A model generated the notes under the pieces. That model was not told the origin of the DNA, did not search any database, and worked only from the letters and a program-made list of their open reading frames with translations. A stretch of 64,000 bases of DNA from Embleya sp045207785. GTDB lineage: Bacteria > Actinomycetota > Actinomycetes > Streptomycetales > Streptomycetaceae. A program made the translations under genes and the position numbers. How positions within the stretch are numbered: position 1 is the first letter of the stretch; the number at the start of each line of letters is the position of its first letter. The stretch is taken from assembly GCF_045207785.1 (NCBI RefSeq), contig NZ_CP108776.1, positions 2,790,001 through 2,854,000 of the forward strand, given 5' to 3'. Positions 9,501-17,492 of the stretch are shown one piece after another.

Positions 9501-9974
9501 ACCGGTCAGTGTGCGGAACGGGCCGCGGGCGGTGCGGGCGGCCCGCGCGGCGAGCTGGTAGCGGGTGGCGTCGGCGAGCAGGCGCGCCGACGGTTCCAGG
9601 CCGATCCGCAGGCCGTGCTCCTGGAGCAGCCGGCCGGCGAACGCGTGGTAGGTCGACACCGTGGGCTCGCCGGCGTCCTCGTCGGCCGGGATCTCGCCGC
9701 CGCGCAGCTGCCCGATCGCCTTGCGCACGCGCTGCGCCAGCTCGCCGGCGGCCTTGTTCGTGAAGGTGAGACCGAGCACCTGGTCGGGGCGTACCTGTCC
9801 GGTCCCCACGAGCCACACCACGCGCGCGGTCATCACGGTGGTCTTTCCGGATCCGGCGCCGGCAACGATGACGCCCGGTGCCAGGGGCGCGAGCACGGCG
9901 TCGAGCTGCTCCGGTGTGAAGGGGATCCCCAGCAGACGACACAGGTCGTCCGGGTCGGTCAGTACGGCGTGCAC
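6528..9974 (-). CDS. UvrD-like helicase with RecB-type nuclease (AdnB-like)
   Basis: 1148 residues, GTG start without a clear ribosome site. Walker A GAGSGKT is at residues 39-45 and Walker B LLDEYQDT near 267. A C-terminal RecB/PD-(D/E)XK nuclease carries IDAVYREGDGFEVVDWKT, with the metal Asp and catalytic Lys. This two-motor helicase-nuclease architecture and the paired gene upstream match the mycobacterial AdnA/AdnB heterodimer, which resects double-strand breaks. It is the second of the pair in transcription order, hence AdnB-like. The gene pair is interrupted by a lipoprotein gene here. Confidence 0.85.
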   Translation of the reverse strand: MHAVLTDPDDLCRLLGIPFTPEQLDAVLAPLAPGVIVAGAGSGKTTVMTARVVWLVGTGQVRPDQVLGLTFTNKAAGELAQRVRKAIGQLRGGEIPADEDAGEPTVSTYHAFAGRLLQEHGLRIGLEPSARLLADATRYQLAARAARTARGPFRTLTGRLPDVVAEVLHLGGELAEHLVPIERLRAWDEAFVADVEAAPKPSAGARKAADAARHRLDLARLVEAYAKAKSGRDLLDFGDQIAYAARIAGERPEVGEILRDTYRVVLLDEYQDTSVAQRVLLQGLFGLGHPVTAVGDPCQAIYGWRGASVANIHDFPVHFPHRDGTPADRYSLSENRRSGGRILAFANDLSAPLRTPESGVEALRAGPGAEGEGWAVAALLPTHRDEIDWLADRIKVAIDTVPDKNGDPITPGGVAVLARTAADFADIHAALVLRDIPVEVVGLSGLLHLPEVADLVAICEVLDDPTANSALVRLLAGPRWRIGARDLALLGRRAAELVRVERAGDDDADARLEEAVAGIDPTEVVSLSDALADPGEHLPFSAEARRRFARMATEIRELRRHLGEPLMDLLHRVLGTTGLEVELSASPGALAARRRETLHAFLDIAAGFADLDGDPSVTAFLAFLRTAAEHDKGLDGSLPNAGDSVKVLTAHKSKGLEWEVVVVPGLVEGVFPSVRTQTKWITNGKALPHPLRGDAEALAVLPDPTPKGFKAFDAAMREHQVTEELRLGYVTFTRPKQLLIASGHWWGPTQKKPRGPSEFLTRLHEHCAAGNGSVEVWTPEPDEPVNPHLDAAAEHAWPLPLDATALIERRRAADAVLAELARRDAARRVDHAVEHPSVEEAEGEAVGPQGEQVPVEVYDAYVPEDPEWDEPPEDIRDEAPEPPPHDEPSRGNEGAREHSDRVRAEHPVVDGPARFEPGPEEVALIESWDRDLIRLAEELRRGRSGVREVPLPATLSASQMLRLSADPDGLARELARPMPRPPAPAARRGTRFHAWVESLFGERPLLEPDDLPGAADEEITDEADLLALQDAFLRTPYAQRAPHRVEAPFQLFLGGRIVRGRIDAVYREGDGFEVVDWKTNRVQNADPLQLAVYRLAWAEYAQVPLEQVSAAFLYVRTGELVRPKGLPGRIELEQLFTDGDDPAEGGGV

Positions 9975-10055
9975 CGGAGGAAGACTAGCCCCGCCCGGCG
10001 ACAGGACAGGTCGCCGAGCGGGGCCGAGGGTTTCCCGGTGCGGTGGGACCGCCGG

Positions 10056-10769
10056 TCAGCCGTCCAACTTCTCGAGCGCGCCCTGGTCGACCACCTGGTC
10101 GGCGGGCGGCGCGGTCGGCGCGCACTTGGTCTTGCCCTTGGTGATCTTCAGGTTCAGCGTGGTGCCGCCCTCGACCTTGACCAGGATCGGGTAGGGCTTG
10201 CCCTTCTCCGCGACGTAGAGGGTCGTGGTGTCCTCTTCGTCCTTCTGCTTCTTGCTGAGCGGGATCAGCTTCATGCCGTCGATCGTGACGACCTCGCCCT
10301 TGACGACCCCGTCGGTCGACCCGTCGAAGAAGTCGGTCGGGTCGCCGAAGCCGTCGTCCGCGGGGGTCTTGACGTACTTGCCGTCCATCAGCTTCAGGGC
10401 CGCGTCCTTCGTGGACGCCTCCTCGACCTCGCCACCCATGGTCTTGGCCCAGAAGGCGGCGTCGGCCTTCATGAAGAGGTCCTTGCCGATCTTGATCATC
10501 TCGACCGGCGAACCGTCCATCTTCATGCTGCCGGTGAGGTCCGAGCCCTTGATGCAGATGTCCCAATCCATGGTCATCTCTTCGCTCTTGCCGCCGCCGA
10601 CCATCTTGTAGGCGTCGACGCCCTTGAGCAGCGCGAGCGCCTCGTCGGCCAGGACCTTGGCGTCGGTGCCCGCGTTGGACTTCTCCTCGGAGTCGCCTCC
10701 GCACGCGGTCAGGCCGGCCACGGCGAGCGCGGCGGTGGAAACGGCGATGGCCATGCGTGTGACGCGCAT
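10056..10769 (-). CDS. Secreted lipoprotein
   Basis: 237 residues. It has an N-terminal signal peptide with lipobox LTAC (Cys23), then a soluble domain with alternating hydrophobic strands. This resembles the LolA/LprG-like beta-barrel lipoproteins of actinobacteria, but I cannot assign a subfamily. AAGGAG is 4 nt before ATG. It sits between the two helicase-nuclease genes on the same strand, with 202 bp upstream and 81 bp downstream, so it probably has its own promoter. Confidence 0.8.
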   Translation of the reverse strand: MRVTRMAIAVSTAALAVAGLTACGGDSEEKSNAGTDAKVLADEALALLKGVDAYKMVGGGKSEEMTMDWDICIKGSDLTGSMKMDGSPVEMIKIGKDLFMKADAAFWAKTMGGEVEEASTKDAALKLMDGKYVKTPADDGFGDPTDFFDGSTDGVVKGEVVTIDGMKLIPLSKKQKDEEDTTTLYVAEKGKPYPILVKVEGGTTLNLKITKGKTKCAPTAPPADQVVDQGALEKLDG

Positions 10770-10931
10770 GTGGCTCCTTGCACAAGGGGACTGAAAAGCT
10801 GTGGCCCTTGAGTATGGCTATGGCAAAAACCGCGCCGAGGCCGCCCCTTTTTGGTCGCTTTTCAACCGATCATCATCAACCACCCGCGCTCGGTCGGTCG
10901 CGTTCGGCCACCGGAGAGACTCGGCCCCGGG

Positions 10932-10980
10932 TGCCCGGGTCGACCGTCAGTCGACCTGCCCGGGTCGACCGTCAGTCGAC
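10932..10980. repeat. Tandem 24-25 bp duplication at the AdnA-like stop codon
   Basis: Two head-to-tail copies of TGCCCGGGTCGACCGTCAGTC plus GAC (10932-10955 and 10957-10980, period 25). The right copy contains the stop codon of the AdnA-like gene (10972-10974); the left copy lies in its 3' flank. Each copy contains the palindromes CCCGGG and GTCGAC. Confidence 0.85.
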
Positions 10981-13900
10981 GGTCATCCGCCCCTCCGGGC
11001 GGGCGCTGCAGCACCTGCGGAAGTCGCACCGGTCGCAGTGCGACCCCGTGGAGGGGGTGAACCGCTCGCCGAGGATCCGGCCGGCCACGTCGGCGAGCAG
11101 TCCGCCCACCCACGTCCCGCCGTCGGGGCCCGGCAGCGGCGGGTCCTGGGCCAGCACCAGGGGCTGCTCGACGTCGCCCTTGTCCGCCGACCGCAACTGG
11201 ATCAGCTCGGCGCCGCCGGAGTCCGGCCGGCCGCCCTCGAACCCGGGCAACGCGTCGAGCGCCCCGTTGGCGACCGCGACCTGGTACACCGCGAGTTGCG
11301 GGTGCTCCTCGATCTCGGTCCTGGTCGGCGGCTTCCGCCCGGTCTTGAAGTCCACGACGTAGGCGAGGCCGTCGTCGCCGCGCTCGACCCGGTCCATCGA
11401 GCCGCGGATCACCACCTTGTACTCGCCCGCGGTGAGTTCGACCTCGAAGGCGTGCTCGGTGGCCGCGACCACCCGGTGCCGCTCGTGGGTGTGCCAGGAC
11501 AGGAACCGCTCCAGGGCGGTGCGCGCCTCGTCCTTCTGCTGCTCGGACTGCCACGGCGCGTCGAACGCCAGCGCGTCCCACACCCGGTCGAGCCGGTCCA
11601 TCAGCACCGGCAGCTCGGCGGCGGTCGCACCGGTGCCGACCTCGTCGGCCAGCGCGTGCACGACGTTGCCGAAGCCCAGCGCCGCCGAACGCGGCGAGTC
11701 CGCGTGCACCTCGCTGCCCAGGAACCAGTTGAGCGCGCAGTCGCGCACCTTGGACACCGAACTGCCGGACAGCCTGACCGCGGCATCCGGATCCCGGATC
11801 GGCACGCCGGGGTCGGTCGTCTCGACCAATCCCCACCACCGGTCGGGGTGCGCGGCGGGCACGAGCATGTACCCCTCGTCGTCGCGCAGGTCCGCGAGCG
11901 CCGCAAGCCGGCGCGCGGCGGCCCGGCGCAACACGGCGGGCGCGAGCGGGTCCACCGCCGCCGAACGCAACTCGGCCACCAGGGCCGACGTCGACAGCGG
12001 CCGCCGCGGCCGCTCCTTGATCTCCACGGCCGGCACGCCCAGTTCCTCCAGGAACCGGGACGGCTGATCGCCGTCGTCGTAGCTGGAGTCGACCGCGGTC
12101 ACCACGAGCCGCTCCTTCGCGCGGGTGACCGCGACGTAGAACAGCCGGCGTTCCTCCGCGAGCAGCGCGCCCGGCGACAACGGCTCGGCCAGGCCGTCCG
12201 AGCCGATCCGGTCCGCCTCCAGGAGCGAGCCGCGCCGACGCAGGTCCGGCCACAGCCCCTCCTGTACGCCGGTGACCACGACCAGGCGCCATTGCAGACC
12301 CTTGGCCCGGTGCGCGGTCAGCAGCCGCACCGACTCGCCGCGCAGCGCGCTGTCGTCGAGCCGGTCGCCGGGGATCTGCTGGGCCTTCAGCTCGGCCAGG
12401 AAGTTGAGCGCGCCCCGGTGGCCGGCCCGCTCCTCGGCCCGCGCGGCGACCTCGAACAGGGCCACCACCGCGTCCAGATCGCGGTCCGCGTTGCGCCCGG
12501 CCGTACCGCCGCGCAGCACCGAGCGCTCCAACCGGCCCGGCCACGGCGTCCCCTGCCACAGCTCCCACAGCGCGTCCTCGATGCTCCCGCCGCCGTCGAG
12601 CACCTCGCGCGCCTTGCCGATCAGCAGCCCGAGCCGCAACGCCCCGCCACCGACCCGCTGTTCTATCGCGACCAGTTGCCCGGGCTCGGCGAGCGCATCC
12701 CGAATCAGCTCGGCCGACGGACGCGTGCTGGTCACCGAGGCGCCCGACGCGGCCCGCTCCTCGGCCCGCAACGCCCGCCCCAGCAACCGCAGATCGCCCG
12801 CGTCGAGCCCGCCCAGCGGGGACTGCAGCAGCGTGCGCGCGGTCTCCGCGTCGAGCACGCCCGGGTCCGCCGCCACGTGCAGCGCGGTCAGCAGCGGCGA
12901 CACCGCCTGCTCGGCCGCGATCGGCAGTTCGTCGCCCGCGATCTCCAGCGGCACGCCGGCCGCCGACAGGGCCCGCCGGATGCCGGGGATCGAGCGCGCC
13001 CCGGACCGGACGAGCACCGCCATCTGCCCCCACGGCACCCCGTCCTCCAGGTGGGCGCGGCGCAGGATGTCGGCGACGTTGTCGAGTTCGGCACCGGGCG
13101 TGGGGTACGTGTACACCTCGACCCGGCTCGGGTCCTCGGCGCCGGACACCGACGGGATCAGCTCGCGGTGCGCGCGCACCCGGTCGCCGGGCAGCCGGCT
13201 CAGCGGCATCCGCTGGGTCACCACGCGCGACGCGGCGAGCAGCCCGGCCGGGGCCCGGCGCGACGTGCGCAGCACCACGATGTCGGCGGGCTCGCCGTCG
13301 GCGCGCGGGAAGCGGTGCGGGAAGTCGAGGATGCCGTTCACGTCGGCGCCGCGGAACGCGTAGATCGACTGGTCCGGGTCGCCCACCGCGATCAGGTCCC
13401 GGCCGTCCCCGGCCAGCGCCGCGAGCAGCCGCACCTGCGCGGGGTCGGTGTCCTGGTACTCGTCGACGAACACGGCCTTGTACCGCCCGCGCAGGATCTC
13501 CGCGGTCTCCGGCCGCTCGGCCAACAGCACCGCGCGGTGCACGAGTTCGGCGTAGTCCACGACGCCCTGCGCGTCGATCACGTCGAGGTACTCGGCGAGG
13601 AAGTCGGCCGCCGCCCCCCAGTCGCGCCGCCCGGTGTCCTCGGCGAACCGCGCGAGCGCGTCCGGGTCGAGGCCGAGTTCGCGGCTGCGCGCGATCACCG
13701 CGCGCACCTCGTCGGCGAACCCCCGGGTGCCGACCGCCGCGCGCAGCTCGGCGGGCCACACCAGGCTGCCCTCCTCGACCCCGCCCGCGAGCAGCTCGCG
13801 CACGAACACGTCCTGCTCGGGACCGGTCAACAGGCGCAACGGGTAGCTGAACAGCTCGGCCGGCTGATGCTCGCGCACCAGGCCGTAGCAGAACGAGTGG

Positions 13901-14217
13901 AACGTGGTCGCGGTCGGCAGCGCCCCCGTCCGGGACCCGCCGGCCCGAAGCCGCGCGGTCAACCGGTCGCGCAGTTCGCCCGCGGCCTTGCGGCCGAAGG
14001 TCAGCACGAGGATCTCCTCGGGCCGCGTCCCGCGCGCGACCCGGTCGGCGACCGCCTCGACGAGCACGGTGGTCTTGCCGGTGCCGGGACCGGCCAGGAC
14101 CAGCAGCGGCCCGCCCCGATGCTCGACGACGGCGCGCTGGTAGTCGTCCGGGATCACGGGCGGGGGCGGCACCACGGGGGTGCGTCGCAGGCGGTACGCC
14201 GGGGTCGGGGTGGTCAT
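10972..14217 (-). CDS. UvrD-like helicase with Fe-S RecB-type nuclease (AdnA-like)
   Basis: 1081 residues from ATG 14217; upstream starts to 14349 are in frame, and the choice is tentative because no good ribosome site is seen. Walker A GPGTGKT is near residue 43. The C-terminal nuclease has VVDFKTGRKPP. A lone Cys in RDCALNWF plus a C-terminal cluster CDRCDFRRCC form the four-Cys iron-sulfur staple known in AddB/AdnA-type nucleases. Upstream of the AdnB-like gene in transcription order, as adnA is in mycobacteria. Confidence 0.85.
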   Translation of the reverse strand: MTTPTPAYRLRRTPVVPPPPVIPDDYQRAVVEHRGGPLLVLAGPGTGKTTVLVEAVADRVARGTRPEEILVLTFGRKAAGELRDRLTARLRAGGSRTGALPTATTFHSFCYGLVREHQPAELFSYPLRLLTGPEQDVFVRELLAGGVEEGSLVWPAELRAAVGTRGFADEVRAVIARSRELGLDPDALARFAEDTGRRDWGAAADFLAEYLDVIDAQGVVDYAELVHRAVLLAERPETAEILRGRYKAVFVDEYQDTDPAQVRLLAALAGDGRDLIAVGDPDQSIYAFRGADVNGILDFPHRFPRADGEPADIVVLRTSRRAPAGLLAASRVVTQRMPLSRLPGDRVRAHRELIPSVSGAEDPSRVEVYTYPTPGAELDNVADILRRAHLEDGVPWGQMAVLVRSGARSIPGIRRALSAAGVPLEIAGDELPIAAEQAVSPLLTALHVAADPGVLDAETARTLLQSPLGGLDAGDLRLLGRALRAEERAASGASVTSTRPSAELIRDALAEPGQLVAIEQRVGGGALRLGLLIGKAREVLDGGGSIEDALWELWQGTPWPGRLERSVLRGGTAGRNADRDLDAVVALFEVAARAEERAGHRGALNFLAELKAQQIPGDRLDDSALRGESVRLLTAHRAKGLQWRLVVVTGVQEGLWPDLRRRGSLLEADRIGSDGLAEPLSPGALLAEERRLFYVAVTRAKERLVVTAVDSSYDDGDQPSRFLEELGVPAVEIKERPRRPLSTSALVAELRSAAVDPLAPAVLRRAAARRLAALADLRDDEGYMLVPAAHPDRWWGLVETTDPGVPIRDPDAAVRLSGSSVSKVRDCALNWFLGSEVHADSPRSAALGFGNVVHALADEVGTGATAAELPVLMDRLDRVWDALAFDAPWQSEQQKDEARTALERFLSWHTHERHRVVAATEHAFEVELTAGEYKVVIRGSMDRVERGDDGLAYVVDFKTGRKPPTRTEIEEHPQLAVYQVAVANGALDALPGFEGGRPDSGGAELIQLRSADKGDVEQPLVLAQDPPLPGPDGGTWVGGLLADVAGRILGERFTPSTGSHCDRCDFRRCCSARPEGRMTVD

Positions 14218-14433
14218 CGTGGCCGGGGGTGCCTTCGGGTCGCCGTCAAAGCCTTGAATCCAAACCTGCCGAGCCACGCGCGAGCCCGGCTCGCGGCGAC
14301 CTGGGTGAGGTGGCCGCGCCCCGGTCGGCAGGGCGCGGCCGATGCCCATCAGATCACACCCGGCTCACCCGCCCCGCCCACGATCCCCACTGCGGCAACC
14401 GGCATCGCGCGCGCTCCAGGCCCCACCCGGGGG

Positions 14434-14820
14434 TCAGTCGGACCGGGCCGATCCGCCCCGAGCCGCCCCCGCCCGTCCCGGGGACGATGGAAGTGCCTGG
14501 TCGGGGGGCACGTCTTCGGCCTCCGGCACCCATCGCGCGCGGCCCATGTCCACCCGCTCGCCGCCCGATCGCAACGGCGTCCCCTCGGCCCGATAATGCG
14601 CGGGCGCCCGCACGGCGTGGCTCGACGGCAACGACCCGTCCGCCCGCACCACGCGCCACCACGGCACCCCGCCGCCGTACAGCGCCATGACCCGCCCCAC
14701 CTGCCGCGGACCGCCTTCCTGGAGGCTCTCGGCGACGTCTCCGTAGGCCATCACGCGGCCGGGCGGAATGCGCTCGACCAGGTCGAGCACCCGCTCGGCG
14801 AAGGGGTTGGGGTCACTCAT
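14434..14820 (-). CDS. Alkyltransferase-like (ATL) DNA-binding protein
   Basis: 128 residues, ATG at 14820. It belongs to the DNA-binding domain of O6-methylguanine transferases (helix motif IPPGRVMAYGDVAE), but the catalytic Pro-Cys-His-Arg motif is replaced by PWWRVV, so Trp stands where the acceptor Cys should be. It cannot transfer alkyl groups. ATL proteins flip out O6-alkylguanine and recruit nucleotide excision repair. Its place beside repair helicases fits. No clear Shine-Dalgarno. Confidence 0.85.
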   Translation of the reverse strand: MSDPNPFAERVLDLVERIPPGRVMAYGDVAESLQEGGPRQVGRVMALYGGGVPWWRVVRADGSLPSSHAVRAPAHYRAEGTPLRSGGERVDMGRARWVPEAEDVPPDQALPSSPGRAGAARGGSARSD

Positions 14821-14970
14821 CCGCACATGGTGACAGAGTCGTCGGACAGCGGGGCGGACAACGGGTCCAAGCACGCGTCGGACGCCGCCGAACCCCTTTC
14901 GGCGGCACTTCGGCGCGGCCGGGCGCAAACGCGGGCGCGGCTCGTGGCACCATCGACGCGGTGGTGACGG

Positions 14971-17400
14971 GTGATACGAGAGCATGACGAGGCGACCGCG
15001 ACGGGTGCCCCCGGGATCGGGCGCGCCCTCGTAGTCGAGCCCTCACAGCCGCTTCGCGTGCACCGATCGTCCGACTTGATCCGGGTTCTGGTCGGCGTGA
15101 TCGCGCTCGGCGTGGTCTTCTTCCTCGCCAGTATCGCCCGCCAGACCACGTCCGGCCTGGAGTCGGACATCGTCCGCGGCGCCCAGAACAGCACGCCGCA
15201 CCTGCTGCTCAACCTCTCCGGCGGCGTGTTCGCCGTCGCGGTGCTCGTGGTGCCGGTGGCCTACGGCATCGAACGCCTGATCAGCCGCGACGGCTTGCGG
15301 GTCGCCGACGGCGTGATCGCCGCGGCCGTGACCTACCTGGCCTCGCTCGGCCTCGACTGGTGGGTCACCGGGCCCGGCCCCGAGGCGCTGCGGGACGCGC
15401 TGACCCGACCGCTGCCGCTGCCGCAGACCGGCTGGACCGACCCCGTACACGGCTATCTCGCGCCGATCGTGGCCTATGTGACGGCGGTCGGCCTGGTCCG
15501 CAGGCCGCGCTGGCAGCTCGTGGTGTGGACGCTGCTCCTGCTGAACGCGGCGACCGTGCTCGTGGGCGGCTACACCACCCCCGTGGCGCTGCTGACCAGC
15601 GTGCTGTTCGGCCGGACCATCGCCTACGCGACGCTGTACGCGGTCGGCCTGCCCAACACCCGGCCGCCGGCCGAGTCGGTGGTCGCCGCGCTGCGTCGCT
15701 TCGGCCTGGTCGCGCTGTCGTGCGTGCGCACCGACGACGGCCCGGAGGAGACCCGCCGCTACGCGGTCCGGCTCGCCGACGAGCGCCTGCTCGACGTGAC
15801 CGTGCTCGACCGCGACCAGCAGACGTCCGGCGCGATCTACCGCTTCTACCGACGGATGGTGCTGCGCGGGGTCACCCAGCGCCGCACCGTGCTGTCCACC
15901 CGCCGGGCGCTCGAACAGGAATCGCTGATGGCGTACGCGTGCGCCGACGCGGGCGTCCGCGCGCCCCGCCTGGTCGCCACCACCGAGGTCGGCCCCGACG
16001 CCGCGCTGCTCGCCTACGCGCACGTGCCCGGGCGCACCATGGAGGCGCTCGACGACGAGGAGCTCACCGACGAACTGCTGGCCCGGGTGTGGGAGCTCCT
16101 GGGCCTGCTCCAGGCGCACCGGCTCACGCACCGCAGGCTGGTCGCGGAGAGCATCCTGGTGGACGGCACCGGCGAGCCGTGGCTGGTCGACCTGCGGGCC
16201 GGCGAGATCGCGTCCGGCGACCTGTCGCTGCGGATCGACACCGCGCAACTGCTGACCTCGATCGCGCTGCGGGTCGGCGAGGAGCGCGCGGTGCACACCG
16301 CCGCCGAGGTGCTCGGCGCGGACACCGTCGCCGCGTGCCTGCCGCTGTTGCAGAAGGTCGCGCTGAGCCGCAGCACGCGAGCGGCGCTGCGCAAGGACAA
16401 GAACCTGCTCTCCCGGATCCGCGAGCAGATCCTGGAGCTGCGCCCGCAGGCCGAGATCGAACCGGTCCGCCTGGAGCGGGTCCGGGCCCGCACCCTGGTC
16501 ACCGTGGTGGCCAGCGCGTTCGCGGGCTACTTCCTGCTCTCCCAGCTCAGCCACGTGGACCTGGGCAAGATCTTCGAGAGCGCGAACTGGGGCTGGGCGG
16601 CGCTGGGCCTGCTCGCCTCCTCGCTCAGCTACGTGTGCGCCGCGCTGATGCTGCTCGGCTTCGTCCCGGAGCGGCTGTCGCTGTTCCGCACCACGATGGT
16701 CCAGGTGGCCGGCTCGTTCGTGAAGCTGGTCGCGCCGCCGGCGGTCAGCGGCGTCGCGCTGAACACCCGCTACCTGCAGAAGGCCGGCATCCCGCCGACG
16801 CTGGCGGCCGCGAGCGTCGGCGTCTCGCAACTGGGCGGCCTGGTCTTCCACGTCGGCCTGCTCGCGTTCTTCGGGTACATCGCCGGCACCGCCGAGACGC
16901 CGTCCTTCGCGCCGTCCGGCGCGGTGATCGCGGGCCTGCTCGTCCTCGCCCTGGTGAGCCTGCTGGTGATGGCCGTACCGCCACTGCGGCGCTGGATCGT
17001 CAAGCAGTTGCGCACGCTGTTCTCGGGCATCGTGCCGCGCCTGCTCGACGTGCTCCAGACGCCCACCAAGCTCGCGGCGGGACTGGGCGGCACCGTACTG
17101 CTGACGCTGTCCTTCATCCTGTGCCTGGACGCGAGCGTGCGGGCCTTCGGCGGCTCGGCCAACTTCGCCGCGATCGCGGTGGTCTTCCTCGCGGGCAACG
17201 CGATCGGTTCGGCGGCGCCGACCCCGGGCGGCATCGGCGCGGTCGAGGCGGCCCTGATCGCGGGCCTGACCAGCACCGCCCGCCTCCCCTTCGAGACGGC
17301 GACCGCCGCGGTGCTCCTCTACCGCTTCCTCACCTTCTGGCTCCCGGTCCTGCCGGGCTGGCTCGCGTTCACGCACCTCCAGCGCAAACAGGCGATCTGA
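14971..17400 (+). CDS. UPF0104-type integral membrane protein with kinase-like central domain
   Basis: 809 residues, GTG start. Three parts: about five N-terminal membrane helices (residues 30-210), a soluble kinase-like region (230-490), and a C-terminal lysylphosphatidylglycerol-synthase-type membrane domain (510-800). The middle part contains HRRLVAESILVDGTGEPWLVDL, an APH/Rio-like catalytic loop in which the catalytic Asp appears to be missing. No aminoacyl-transfer GNAT domain is attached, so it is not a complete MprF. It may be a flippase-like or glycolipid-export protein, but function is unknown. The palindrome at 17413-17450 terminates it. Confidence 0.75.
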   Translation: MIREHDEATATGAPGIGRALVVEPSQPLRVHRSSDLIRVLVGVIALGVVFFLASIARQTTSGLESDIVRGAQNSTPHLLLNLSGGVFAVAVLVVPVAYGIERLISRDGLRVADGVIAAAVTYLASLGLDWWVTGPGPEALRDALTRPLPLPQTGWTDPVHGYLAPIVAYVTAVGLVRRPRWQLVVWTLLLLNAATVLVGGYTTPVALLTSVLFGRTIAYATLYAVGLPNTRPPAESVVAALRRFGLVALSCVRTDDGPEETRRYAVRLADERLLDVTVLDRDQQTSGAIYRFYRRMVLRGVTQRRTVLSTRRALEQESLMAYACADAGVRAPRLVATTEVGPDAALLAYAHVPGRTMEALDDEELTDELLARVWELLGLLQAHRLTHRRLVAESILVDGTGEPWLVDLRAGEIASGDLSLRIDTAQLLTSIALRVGEERAVHTAAEVLGADTVAACLPLLQKVALSRSTRAALRKDKNLLSRIREQILELRPQAEIEPVRLERVRARTLVTVVASAFAGYFLLSQLSHVDLGKIFESANWGWAALGLLASSLSYVCAALMLLGFVPERLSLFRTTMVQVAGSFVKLVAPPAVSGVALNTRYLQKAGIPPTLAAASVGVSQLGGLVFHVGLLAFFGYIAGTAETPSFAPSGAVIAGLLVLALVSLLVMAVPPLRRWIVKQLRTLFSGIVPRLLDVLQTPTKLAAGLGGTVLLTLSFILCLDASVRAFGGSANFAAIAVVFLAGNAIGSAAPTPGGIGAVEAALIAGLTSTARLPFETATAAVLLYRFLTFWLPVLPGWLAFTHLQRKQAI

Positions 17401-17412
17401 CCCCGCGCACGC

Positions 17413-17450
17413 GAACGCCGGAGGGGCTGAATCCAGCCCCTCCGGCGTTC
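17413..17450. terminator. Terminator between UPF0104 gene and moeZ
   Basis: Perfect 17-bp inverted repeat (17413-17429 and 17434-17450) with a 4-nt loop between convergent genes. Its arm contains CGCCGGAGGGGCTG, a variant of the dispersed repeat core found at 23.5, 46.8 and 53.2 kb. Confidence 0.85.
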
Positions 17451-17492
17451 GAACACACATCGGTCACCGATCCGGCGACCCGTCCGGTGGAT

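Noticed and set aside
6396..10811. 1471-codon plus-strand open frame
   Set aside because: Antisense to the AdnB-like gene and the lipoprotein; composition is a reflection of their codon bias and no motif is visible.
10801..14967. 1388-codon plus-strand open frame
   Set aside because: Antisense to the AdnA-like gene and ATL gene; no domain.
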